A stretch of 64,000 bases of DNA from Gemmatimonadota bacterium (lineage in GTDB: Bacteria; Gemmatimonadota; Gemmatimonadetes; Longimicrobiales; Gaopeijiaceae): the NCBI GenBank assembly GCA_041390125.1, contig JAWKQN010000002.1:186001-250000 (forward strand). The letters run 5' to 3'. Of this stretch, positions 32,870 through 41,800 are shown piece after piece. Every line of letters begins with the position of its first letter. The first letter of the stretch is position 1. A program made the position numbers and the translations under genes. The notes beneath the pieces are model-generated. The model was not told the DNA's origin and made no database searches. It saw only the letters and a program-made list of their open reading frames with translations.

Positions 32870-33457
32870 CTAGATCGTCGCGCAGGCGACCGTCGGACCG
32901 TGGTCCACGCCGGGCTCCATGTGGATGTGGAGGCTGTGCTCGCCCTCACCCACGAAGCTGCGATCGAGAGCCGGCACGTCCACGGTAGCCCGGAAGGAGC
33001 CCATGTCGTCCACGTCGATGGGCCCGGTGATGGCCTCCATGTCGGACGTCTCGCTCAACGGGATCCGTACCGGCCCGTCGGTGCCGCACGCGCCCTGGTG
33101 GATGTGCCACGCATGGGCACCGGGCGCGAGGCCGGAGCCGTCGATGCTCAGCGCGAGCGCGCTTCCGGCCGCGCCGGCGACGATGGCCACCTCGCCCTCG
33201 ACCTCTCCGGCCGCGGGATCGGATCCCTCCAGGTCCGTCGTGTAGATCGTGTCCGCCGTCATGGCGTACGCACCGGACTCGGAGGTCATCGGTGCCGTCT
33301 CGCCGGGGGCTTCCTCGGCGTTCAGGTCATCGTCGGCTCCGCGGGGACCGCAGGCCGCCAGCGCCAGGCCCAGGCCGAGGACGGTCAACGCCCTGCCGCG
33401 TCCGCTCAGGAACGCAGCGCGTCTGCCGTGCGATCGGAAGTGTCTATCTGTGCTCAT
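32870..33457 (-). CDS. SodC-like lipoprotein, second copy
   Basis: A 195-residue lipoprotein: signal LGLGLALAACGP with Cys36, then an acidic linker. The SodC-like domain shows AHAWHIHQGACGTDG near 117-131, EHSLHIHME near 175-183 and ends VACATI, the same plan as the gene at 6131. Zinc-loop ligands are missing, so copper binding or a structural role is more likely than dismutation. Start ATG has GAGGCG upstream; longer in-frame starts lack a signal peptide at the N-terminus. Divergent from topoisomerase IB across 385 bases. Confidence 0.7.
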   Translation of the reverse strand: MSTDRHFRSHGRRAAFLSGRGRALTVLGLGLALAACGPRGADDDLNAEEAPGETAPMTSESGAYAMTADTIYTTDLEGSDPAAGEVEGEVAIVAGAAGSALALSIDGSGLAPGAHAWHIHQGACGTDGPVRIPLSETSDMEAITGPIDVDDMGSFRATVDVPALDRSFVGEGEHSLHIHMEPGVDHGPTVACATI

Positions 33458-33842
33458 ATCGGTTCGCCTCTGGTCGTTGCGAGGTTCGATGTCGGGCTCG
33501 CGCCGTTCCTGCCGGGGGAATCGAGGGGTCCAGCGCATCGCGTCCCGGGGAAGGACGCGGGTCGAGTGGATACAAAGTCGCAGGCGATGTGCCAGGCGCA
33601 CCCGTTGGTACGACGGGGCTGGCCCGAAAGCCAGCGAGAACAGGGCGAATGAGGCCTCCGGGCCCACCCTCCGCCACGCCTCATGAGATCGCGCGCGTGT
33701 TTCGCGGGCAGCGCACGCGCACGATCCAGCCGGCGCCACACCGCGCGCGAGGTCGGCGCCGCACCGCCGGACCCTGCAGGTCGCCGGGGCACGCCGGTTG
33801 CGCTCGCGGCGCGGGGATTCCGCGTGGAGCGCGAGGGGTGCA
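33458..33842 (+). other. Divergent intergenic region, 385 bases
   Basis: No gene is seen between the SodC-like lipoprotein (leftward) and topoisomerase IB (rightward). One two-block motif lies at 33698-33725, pointing to topoisomerase. The left half holds no motif recognised for the lipoprotein gene. Confidence 0.6.
33698..33725 (+). promoter_or_regulatory. Two-block motif upstream of topoisomerase IB
   Basis: GTGTTTCG, 14 bases, GCACGA. It reads toward the topoisomerase gene whose ATG is 118 bases further on. Confidence 0.6.
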
Positions 33843-34916
33843 ATGGCCGAGAACGGTACGGACACGACAGTCGCCGAAGAGCAGCGCGAAGCGGCCGAGG
33901 CCGCGGGCCTCCGCTACGGCACGGACGAACGGCCGGGACTGCGGCGGAAGCGCCGGGGACGGGGCTGGTCCTACCACCGGCCCGACGGCTCACTGATCCG
34001 CGACGAGAAGGAGAAGGAGCGGATCCGTGCGCTGGCCATTCCGCCGGCCTGGACGGAGGTCTGGATCGCGAGCGATCGGCGCAGCCACCTGCAGGCAACC
34101 GGCCGCGACGATCGGGGACGCAAGCAGTACCGGTACCACCCGATCTGGGACGAGGTGCGCGACACCGTGAAGTTCGAGCGCTTGCGGGCCTTCGGTCACG
34201 CCCTGCCGACGGTACGCGACCGCGTGGACGAAGCCCTGCGCCAGCGCAGCCTCAGCCGGGAGCGGGTGCTGGCCGCCGTCGTGGCCCTCCTCGAGATGAC
34301 GGCCATCCGGGTCGGCAACGACGAGTACGCGCGTGAGAACGATACATATGGCCTCACGACGATCCGCCGGCGGCATGTGGTGGTGGAGGGTGACCGCATC
34401 GAGTTCGACTTCGAGGCCAAGGGCGGGAAGGAGGCGCACGTGGTGGTGCGCGACGCGCGTCTCGCCAGGGTCGTCGACGCCTGCCGGGAGCTTCCCGGCT
34501 ACGAGGTCTTCAAGTGGGTGGACGAGGAGGGAGAGCGGCACGACGTGAAGTCCCGGGACGTCAACGAGTTCCTGCGTGACATCACGGGCGAGCCCTTCAC
34601 CGCCAAGGACTTCCGGACCTGGCTCGGGACCGTGCAGGCGTTCTGCCATCTGTGTGGATGTGAGGAGGAGGGCGACGAGAAGGCACGCGCCCAGCAGTGT
34701 GTCGAGGCCGTCGATGCGGTGGCGGAGCGGCTCCGGAACACGCGCGCCGTGGCCCGCAGTGCCTACATCCACCCGGCCGTGCTCGACCTTCACGCGGAGG
34801 GCGAGCTGCGGACGCGAGCCTCCGGACGCTCGCGGGAGAGCGGCCTGTCTCCGGAGGAGGCCGGTTTGCTGGCACTCCTGGACGATCTGGCGCGGAAGAC
34901 TGGAGGAGGGGCCTGA
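33843..34916 (+). CDS. DNA topoisomerase IB (poxvirus type)
   Basis: A 357-residue enzyme that relaxes supercoils through a 3'-phosphotyrosyl link. It has an N-terminal beta domain (GWSYHRPDGSLIRD, IPPAWTEVWI) and a catalytic domain with TAIRVGNDEYARENDTYGLT, TIRRRHV, the Lys-containing hairpin, the AKDFRTWLGT arginine region and SAYIHPAVL with nucleophile Tyr308. GAGGGG precedes the ATG. Bacterial TopIB genes often occur among stress genes; here a two-block motif upstream suggests the same control as the neighbours. Confidence 0.93.
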   Translation: MAENGTDTTVAEEQREAAEAAGLRYGTDERPGLRRKRRGRGWSYHRPDGSLIRDEKEKERIRALAIPPAWTEVWIASDRRSHLQATGRDDRGRKQYRYHPIWDEVRDTVKFERLRAFGHALPTVRDRVDEALRQRSLSRERVLAAVVALLEMTAIRVGNDEYARENDTYGLTTIRRRHVVVEGDRIEFDFEAKGGKEAHVVVRDARLARVVDACRELPGYEVFKWVDEEGERHDVKSRDVNEFLRDITGEPFTAKDFRTWLGTVQAFCHLCGCEEEGDEKARAQQCVEAVDAVAERLRNTRAVARSAYIHPAVLDLHAEGELRTRASGRSRESGLSPEEAGLLALLDDLARKTGGGA

Positions 34917-34955
34917 CCTGCACGACAGCCGCGTCCGCAGCCCCGCGCCGCGGGC

Positions 34956-35837
34956 CTATCCGGCCCGGGTCTCCCCGCCCAGCGGTGTGAGGATCTGCCC
35001 GGTGACGAAGCTGGCGGCCACGTTGGAGGCCAGGTAGACGTAGGCGGGGGCGATCTCCTCGGGTTGCGCCGGCCGTCCCATGGGCGTGTCGGCGCCGAAC
35101 TGGCGCGTCTCCTCGGCCTCGCGCTCGGCAGGGTTGAGCGGCGTCCACACCGGTCCCGGCGCGACACAGTTCACCCGGATCCCCCGCTCCACGAGCGCCT
35201 GTGCAAGCGACTTGGTGAAGGCGTGGATGGCTCCCTTGGTGGCGGAGTAGTCCAGGAGCCCCTTGCTTCCCTCGAGGCCGGTGATCGACCCCGTGTTCAG
35301 GATCGAGGCGCCACGCGCCAGGTGGGGAAGCGCCGCCTTCACCATCTGGAAATAGCCGTGGATGTTGACGTCGAAGGTCGTGCGCCAGTCCTCCACGGTC
35401 AGCTCGTCGATCGAGTCGCGGTGCTGCTGCACGGCCGCATTGTTGACGAGGATGGTCAGACGCCCGAAGCGCTCCACGCACCGCCGCACCGCCTCCTCGC
35501 AGAAGTCCGGATCGGAGACGTCTCCGGGCAGGAGCAGACAACGCTTCCCTTCGGAGTCGACGGCGCGCTTCGTCTCTTCGGCGTCTTCCCGCTCCTCGGC
35601 CAGATAGACGAGGGCGACATCGGCCCCTTCCCGCGCGAAGAGCACTGCGACGCTCCGTCCGATCCCGGAGTCGCCTCCCGTGATCAACGCCACGGCGTCC
35701 TTCAACTTGCCCGATCCTCGCCACTCCCGCGCCAGGTAGCGGGGGCGGGGATCCATGTCGCCCTCGATGCCCGGCGGGGACAGGGGTTGTTCCGGAAAGG
35801 GGGGACGCGGCGGCTCCTGCGGCTCGGATGCGCTCAT
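34956..35837 (-). CDS. Short-chain dehydrogenase/reductase (YdaD/YghA group, general stress protein 39-like)
   Basis: A 293-residue NAD(P)-dependent oxidoreductase with a proline-rich N-terminal extension (about 1-40) typical of the YghA/GSP39 subgroup. Cofactor site TGGDSGIGRS near 53-62, NNAA near 132-135, and catalytic Ser184, Tyr197 and Lys201 (YSATK). The substrate is unknown, perhaps aldehydes or sugars. GGAGG lies upstream. The start overlaps the stop of the Rieske-FAD reductase (TGATG), so the two are translated together. Confidence 0.9.
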   Translation of the reverse strand: MSASEPQEPPRPPFPEQPLSPPGIEGDMDPRPRYLAREWRGSGKLKDAVALITGGDSGIGRSVAVLFAREGADVALVYLAEEREDAEETKRAVDSEGKRCLLLPGDVSDPDFCEEAVRRCVERFGRLTILVNNAAVQQHRDSIDELTVEDWRTTFDVNIHGYFQMVKAALPHLARGASILNTGSITGLEGSKGLLDYSATKGAIHAFTKSLAQALVERGIRVNCVAPGPVWTPLNPAEREAEETRQFGADTPMGRPAQPEEIAPAYVYLASNVAASFVTGQILTPLGGETRAG

Positions 35838-37390
35838 CACGATGCCTCCGCACCCGCCTGGCGGACATCGGTCACATCCGCTTCGAGCGCCGCCTCGAAC
35901 CGCAGGTTCTCCAGGTCGCGTTCGACCGTCGCCAACGCCCGTTCGTTTCCACCCCGCAGATAGCGGATCGCGTACGACGAGGCGGGATCCCCGGTGGCCA
36001 CGAAGTCGTCCCACTCCGGCGCCGCCCCGACCCACGACACGGTCTGCCCGTAGTGGCGCGTCCAGAAGAACGGCGGGTCCGTGAAGGGAGCCTCGGCGCC
36101 CAACATGGCCCGGGCGGCATGCTGGCCCATGCGCTGGGCCACCACCCAGTGCTCGATCCGGACCCGCGTGCCTGCATGCGCGTCCGGGTAGCGCGCCACG
36201 TCCCCGGCTGCAAAGATCCCCGGCGCCGAGGTCTGCAGCCGCGCATCCACGAGGATGCCATCGTCGGTGTCGAGGCCGGCGCGGGCGGCCAGCTCTTCGC
36301 GGGGTCGCACGCCGATGCCGACGACGACGAAGTCGCACGGAAGCTCCCGGCCGTCGTCCAGGACCACCCCGTCCGGGACCACCCGGGCCACCTGGCGGCC
36401 CAGGTGGAACGTCACGCCGTGGGATTCGTGGAGACCCTGCAGCCACGCACCCAGGTCCTCTCCGAGCGTCGCGGCCAGGGGAAGGGGCTCGGGCGCGACG
36501 ATCTGCACGTCCACGTCCCGGGCCCGCAGGGCCGCGGCCACCTCGAGGCCGATGAAGCTCGCGCCCACCACCACCGCACGCCGACCTGCCTCCGCCGCGG
36601 CAATCAGGCGGCGCCCGTCCGCCCAGCTCCGCAGCGTGTGCACACGGGCGTCCGGCGGCATCTCGGCGGGCAGGTCACGGGGCTCGGCCCCCGTCGCGAT
36701 CAACAGCCGGTCGAAGGCGACGTCGTCCCCGTTCGCAAGACGGACGCGCCGACCGTCCACGTCGAGCTCCTCCGCCCGAGCCCGGACCCGGTGTACCTCG
36801 TGCGCCTCGAACCAGGCATCGTCCCGCAGTGGGAGCGCTTCGGGACCCTGCTCCCCGGAGAGCACGGTCTTCGAGAGCTGCGGGCGGTCATAGGGGCTGT
36901 CGGGGTCGGCATCGATCACGGTGATCGGCCCCGGATAGCCTTCGGTCCGGAGCGTCTCCACCGCCGCATGACCCGCGGCCCCGCCACCGAGCACGACGAC
37001 CGATCCCGGCTCCTGCGCCGGGCGGTGCCCCGACGGCGCACGTTCCTTCCGGCGGTCGCGCACCCGCACGCGGCCGTCCGCGCGTTCCACTTCCCAGCAC
37101 GGGACCGGGTCCAGGGCGGGGCCGCCGACCGCCGCTCCGGTGCGCACGTCGAAGCGGGCGTGGTGCCAGGGGCAACGCACCGTCCCGTCCACGACCAGGC
37201 CGTCGCCCAACGGACCTCCGTAGTGGCTGCAGGTGGCGCCGAGGGCGTGGATGTCATCCCCGGTGCGGATCAGCAGCACCAACTCGTCTCCGACGCGACC
37301 GGTCAGGGGGCGATCGTCCGGGATCTCCGCCTCGGCGATGCCCGCCGTCAGGTCGGGTCGCTGCTCTTTGCGGTCGTGGTCGTCACCCAT
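35837..37390 (-). CDS. Rieske-FAD reductase (AIFM3-like)
   Basis: A 517-residue fusion. The N-terminal Rieske domain binds a 2Fe-2S cluster through Cys54-x-His56 (CSHYGGPLGDG) and Cys73-x-x-His76 (CPWHH). A pyridine nucleotide-disulfide reductase follows: FAD site VVVLGGGAAGHAA near 130-142, NAD site AVVVGASFIGLEVA near 265-278, FAD contact GIFAAGDVA near 398-406, and a C-terminal reductase dimerisation domain. It resembles AIFM3 and ferredoxin reductases of dioxygenase systems, but no oxygenase is nearby. It could pass electrons to the coupled dehydrogenase's pathway. First gene of a two-gene unit. Confidence 0.9.
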   Translation of the reverse strand: MGDDHDRKEQRPDLTAGIAEAEIPDDRPLTGRVGDELVLLIRTGDDIHALGATCSHYGGPLGDGLVVDGTVRCPWHHARFDVRTGAAVGGPALDPVPCWEVERADGRVRVRDRRKERAPSGHRPAQEPGSVVVLGGGAAGHAAVETLRTEGYPGPITVIDADPDSPYDRPQLSKTVLSGEQGPEALPLRDDAWFEAHEVHRVRARAEELDVDGRRVRLANGDDVAFDRLLIATGAEPRDLPAEMPPDARVHTLRSWADGRRLIAAAEAGRRAVVVGASFIGLEVAAALRARDVDVQIVAPEPLPLAATLGEDLGAWLQGLHESHGVTFHLGRQVARVVPDGVVLDDGRELPCDFVVVGIGVRPREELAARAGLDTDDGILVDARLQTSAPGIFAAGDVARYPDAHAGTRVRIEHWVVAQRMGQHAARAMLGAEAPFTDPPFFWTRHYGQTVSWVGAAPEWDDFVATGDPASSYAIRYLRGGNERALATVERDLENLRFEAALEADVTDVRQAGAEAS

Positions 37391-37708
37391 CGTCTCGCTC
37401 CCTTCTCCGGTGGCTCCGCGAACATCTCCGGTGGTTCACGCGGGCAAAGGCAGGCGGGGCAAGGAAAGGACCGGAAGCTACGCAGGCTCCTCGCGTGGAG
37501 AACTCGCCGCATGCGGGACGGTTCGTGTTTCACGCTCCGAGCCGTGTGCACGGACAGAGGGCGGCACGCGCAACGGTCCGGCTCGCGATCGTCCGCCTGC
37601 ACCGGCACTTGGGAGTCCACGGACCTGTCGATGCCGGTGGACCGCTTCCTGCCCGGGCACCTCCGCCGCCGAGCGGCACCGACACCTTCCGTACGAGAGG
37701 AATGCACC
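37391..37708 (+). other. Divergent intergenic region, 318 bases
   Basis: Between the Rieske-FAD reductase (leftward) and the DUF892 gene (rightward). It holds one two-block motif (37525-37553) pointing to DUF892; no gene or other repeat is seen. Confidence 0.6.
37525..37553 (+). promoter_or_regulatory. Two-block motif upstream of DUF892 gene
   Basis: GTGTTTCA, 15 bases, GCACGG. It reads toward the ATG at 37709, 156 bases on. Confidence 0.58.
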
Positions 37709-38203
37709 ATGGACATGGAATCCATGCGGGACCTGCTGGAGCACGAGATCCAGGATCTCTACAGCGTCGAGAGCCAGATCCTGGAAGCGCTCCCGACCAT
37801 GATCGAGAACGCGACCGATCCCAGCCTGCGAGACGCGCTGGAGGATCACCTGGATGCCACCGAGGACCAGAAGGCGCGGCTGGAGGAGATCGCCGAGAGC
37901 CTGGAGTTCGACGTGGACGGCGAGAAGTGCAAAGGGATGGCCGGCATCTTGAAGGAGGGATCGGAGTCGGTCAAAGACGCCGAGGAAGGCGCGATCCGCG
38001 ACGCCGTCATCATCGCCTCCGCCCAGAAGGTGGAGCACTACGAGATGGCCGGGTACGGCACCGCCCGTAGCCTGGCGCGGCTGCTCGGGGAAACCGAGGC
38101 GGCCGAGCGGCTGGAGGAGACGTTGGACGAGGAGAAGGAAGCGGATCGACTCCTCACGGAGATCGCAGAGAGCGAAGTGAATCGGCAGGCCGCTGCCGAG
38201 TGA
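37709..38203 (+). CDS. DUF892/YciF-like ferritin-superfamily stress protein
   Basis: A 164-residue four-helix protein: MRDLLEHEIQDLYSVESQIL, then LEDHLDATEDQKARLEEIAE, and SAQKVEHYEMAGYGTARSLA. The Glu/His positions (Glu15, Glu22, Glu57, Glu111, His112, Glu146) fit a diiron-like site seen in YciF structures. YciE/YciF proteins are induced by osmotic and general stress in enterobacteria. A GAGAGG site precedes the ATG. It lies alone between the two-block motif and a hairpin. Confidence 0.9.
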   Translation: MDMESMRDLLEHEIQDLYSVESQILEALPTMIENATDPSLRDALEDHLDATEDQKARLEEIAESLEFDVDGEKCKGMAGILKEGSESVKDAEEGAIRDAVIIASAQKVEHYEMAGYGTARSLARLLGETEAAERLEETLDEEKEADRLLTEIAESEVNRQAAAE

Positions 38204-38226
38204 GCGGAGGCCTTCGGGCACCCTTC

Positions 38227-38258
38227 CGGAGCGCCCGGCGACCCCGTCGGGCGCTCCG
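38227..38258 (+). terminator. Hairpin after DUF892 gene
   Basis: CGGAGCGCCCG (38227-38237), ten-base loop, exact complement (38248-38258). It is followed within 15 bases by the next two-block motif, so it separates the two transcription units. Confidence 0.65.
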
Positions 38259-38272
38259 ACCGCTTCGCTTCC

Positions 38273-38301
38273 GTGTTTCAGCACCGTTCGCGCGCGCACG
38301 A
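38273..38301 (+). promoter_or_regulatory. Two-block motif upstream of 38470 gene
   Basis: GTGTTTCA, 15 bases, GCACGA. It reads toward the small gene starting at 38470, 169 bases on. Confidence 0.58.
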
Positions 38302-38469
38302 TGGCGAGGTCGCTCGCCACCCCTCCCGGCGGCCGCCCGCCACCGACCGCCCGACCCGACAACGACTTGCGCTCCCCCCTGCACATCGGGTCGCAGCTCG
38401 TGCACGAGGCATGTGGATTGCCCTTCGCCAGTCGGGCCCCCGTGTCCCTCAACGCTTCCGAGAACCCAC

Positions 38470-38787
38470 ATGGAACAGGCGACGGTCTATCTGATCGACA
38501 GTCAGCCCGGCGTGAACCGCTGTGTGCGGGCACTCCTCGATGCCGGGGTGGACCCGGAGGTGATCGGCATCCATCGCTGGGATCCGCTCATCGCCATCCG
38601 GGTGCGCGCCGTGGTGCCCGCGCTCGCGGTGGCCCGTCTGGCGCGCCTGGGCTTCGCCGCACTCGAGCCCGACGCGGGGCCGGCGGCCACACCCCCGGCT
38701 CCGATCGAGTCGATGCGCCCGCCGCGACCACGCCGCCGCTCGCTCTGGCGCCGGGGCCGCGGCGTCGTGCCGCCGAGCGTGGACTGA
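38470..38787 (+). CDS. Small hypothetical protein with basic proline-rich tail
   Basis: A 105-residue protein of no recognised family. Residues 1-70 look alpha/beta (QATVYLIDSQPGVNRCVRAL, DAGVDPEVIGIHRWDPLIAI); the tail is Pro/Arg-rich (PPRPRRRSLWRRGRG) and could bind nucleic acid or membrane. The N-terminal pattern faintly recalls the YflT-like protein at 2915-3412 (LVDAGFAIDDVSLL), but this is not proof of relationship. The ribosome site is weak. Presence of a two-block motif upstream and a hairpin downstream supports its being a real gene. Confidence 0.55.
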   Translation: MEQATVYLIDSQPGVNRCVRALLDAGVDPEVIGIHRWDPLIAIRVRAVVPALAVARLARLGFAALEPDAGPAATPPAPIESMRPPRPRRRSLWRRGRGVVPPSVD

Positions 38788-38793
38788 GCACCC

Positions 38794-38813
38794 CCTGGAC
38801 CTCCCGGTCCAGG
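38794..38813 (+). terminator. Short hairpin between convergent genes
   Basis: CCTGGACC, loop TCCC, GGTCCAGG. It lies just after the stop at 38787 and before the end of the glucan synthase gene at 38874. Confidence 0.5.
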
Positions 38814-38873
38814 CGACGGTGCCGCCCGCCAGCCGACCTGCTTCCGTTCTCGGCTCCGGTGGCTCTGCGCCCC

Positions 38874-41800
38874 TCAGGGAACCACGATCAACACGTGGTG
38901 ATCGCGGCCGTCCCGTAGGACGGGCACGCGGACGCTCCCCGCGTCCAACGCGAGCGCCTCGCCGTCGAGCGCGGCCCTGACGTCGGCTCGCTCCTCCCGG
39001 CGCACCTCGATGCGGTAGCGCGTTCCCGTCTCCGGCGCGTACTCGATGGAAATGCGGTCCCACCCACGCGGAAGACGCGCCTCGATCCGCAGGTCCCCCC
39101 GCTCCAGCCGGACGCCGAGGACCGCCTCCAACGCCATACGCCACATCCACCCCGCCGATCCGGTGTACCACGTCCAGCCGCCCCGGCCGCGGTGGGGCTC
39201 CACGCTGTAGACGTCGGCCGCGGCCACGTAGGGCTCCACCCGGTAGCGCGCCACGCCGGCGGGATCGGCGGCATGCGAGGCCGGCACGAGCAGCGACAGC
39301 AGGTCCAGGGCCCGATCCACGTCGCCCAGCTCCGCCCAGGCAGCCACCAGCCACAGCACTCCATGCGTGTATTGCCCTCCGTTCTCGCGGACCCCGGGGA
39401 CATAGCCCTTGATGTAGCCCGGATCCTTCTCCCAGGTGTCGAAGGGCGGATCGAGGAGCCGGATCAGACGGGCACCCCGATCGACCAGGTGTCGCTCGAC
39501 GGATTCGAGCGCCGTCCTCGACTCCTCCGGGGGGGCCACTCCGGAGAGGACCGCCCACGCCTGCGCGATGGCGTCGATGCGGCATTCGGGGTTCTCGGCC
39601 GCGCCGAGCGGGGTGCCGTCGTCGAAGTAGGCGCGGCGATACCAGTCCCCGTCCCATCCCGCCTCCTGCACGGCGGCCTCGATGCGTTGCCGAGCCTCCC
39701 GGTAACGGGTGGCTCGGACAGCATCCGAGCGCGCCTCCACGTGCGGCAGGAACGCGCCCAGCGTCGCGTGGAGGAAGAACGCCAGCCAGACGCTCTCTCC
39801 CTTGCCTTCTCGACCCACACGGTTCATGCCGTCGTTCCAGTCCCCGGTTCCCATCAGGGGAAGACCGTGGGGACCTTCCGTCAGCGATCGATCGAGCGCC
39901 CGGCAGCAGTGCTCGTACAGGTCGGCGACCTCGTCGGCCACCTCCGGAGACAGGTACGCTTCGTCCTCGCCCGGATCGAGCGGCCGGCCGGTCAGGAAGG
40001 GGACGCGCTCGTCCAGGAGGGTGGCATCGCCCGTCGCGTCGACGTACCACGCGCTGACGTGGGGGAGCCAGAGCAGGTCGTCCGAGAAGCGCGTGCGCAC
40101 GCCCCGCTCCGTCCCGGGATGCCACCAGTGGAGGACGTCGCCCTCGACGAACTGGTGGGCGGCATGGAGCAGGATCTGCGAACGGGCCAGGGCGGGCCGC
40201 ACGTAGGTGACCGCCATCACGTCCTGGAGCTGGTCGCGGAAGCCGAAGGCACCCGACGACTGATAGAGCGCGGAGCGCGCCCAGAGCCGGCACGCCCACG
40301 TCTGGTAGAGCAGCCACCCGTCGAAGAGCCGGTCGAGCGCGGGGTCGGGTGTGTGGACCCGCCAGGGCGACAACCGGCCGCGCCAGGCCTCGTCCACCTC
40401 GTCGAGCGCTTCGTCCAGCGCCGCGTGCGTCCCGTAGTCCGACAGGAGCGCGTGCACACCGGGAAGATCCGCGGCCGCCCCGGTGAGGAAGTAGAGGCAG
40501 CGCTCCGCGCCCGGCTCCACCGTCAGCTCCACCCGGAAGGCCGCACACGGATCGAGGCCCGCGCCGGAACGCCCTTCCAGGGCGGCGTTCGCCTCGACCG
40601 CGCGCGGACGCGACAGGTCGCGCATGCGGCCCAGGAACTCCGCCCGATCGGTCGTCCAGTGGACCGTGGCATCGGCGGGGGCGAGCACGTGCGCGAAGGC
40701 CACGTGCTCGGGCTGGTCCGGGTGGTAGTGACGGCGTGCCAGCAGCGCGTCCGTCTCCGGATCGACCTCCGTGACCACCATTCGCGCGGACGGAGCCCGC
40801 AATACGCCCAACACCCACTCGTGCAGGCGGTACACCGTGAGGCGCCGCGGCCGGTCCGAGGTGTTGCGCAGGCGGAGTCGTACGGCCGTGAGCGGCGCTC
40901 CCGCCGCGGTGAAGACCGTGGTCTCCACCCGCAGCTCCTCGGCGTCTACGCGGTAGCGGGTGCTGCCGAACCGATGGCGCGTCTCGTACCCAGCCTGGAA
41001 CGGTGCGGGCGCGGGGGTGGCGCTGCCCCACCGTCCGGATTCCTCGTCCCGCACGTACACCACATCCGAGGGTCGATCCAGCACGGGGTCGTTGGCCCAG
41101 GGCGTGAGACGATACTCGCGGCTGTTGCCCGCCCACGTCGCACCGATACCGGTTTCGGTGACGAGCGTCCCGAAGGCCTCGTTGGCGAGCACGTTGCTCC
41201 ACGGCTGCGGAGGCAGCGTCAGCCCCCGCGTGCCCGGGCGGAGCCGGATCACGTACGCCCCGTCCGCATCGTACCCGCCGATGCCGTTGTCGAACGCCAA
41301 CCGGTCCTCCGCGCCCGGCGGCTCCACCGGACCGGTCCCGGGGGAACGCGGCTCCAGGGCGACGCCGCCCGCGGGCGCCACCGCGCGCGGCTCGGCGCGC
41401 AGCACGGGCAGACGGGCACGCGAGACGGCGTGCGCCACCGCCTGCAGGAGTACGCGGTCCTCCTCGGGCAACTGGTCGGCCCGCAGCACGAACAGCGCAC
41501 CGCGCCGCCGTCCCGTGGTGCGCGATGCCGAGGCTTGCACCAGCTCGGTGAGCAGATCCTGCACGCCCTCCACGTACGACGGGGGATGCTCGTTCAGGAA
41601 GACCAGGTCCAGCTCCAACCCCTTCTGCTGCCAGTACTCGAAGGCGCGCACCGCGTCGCGCGCACCATCCAGCTCCTCCACCGAGGCGATGTGCACGAGG
41701 ACGATCGGGCGGTCTCCCGAGATGCCGTAGGCCCACAGCGCCGACTGCTGCCGGCGATTGCGCCGCACGACCTCCGCCGGAGCCCGCAGTCGGGGATCCT

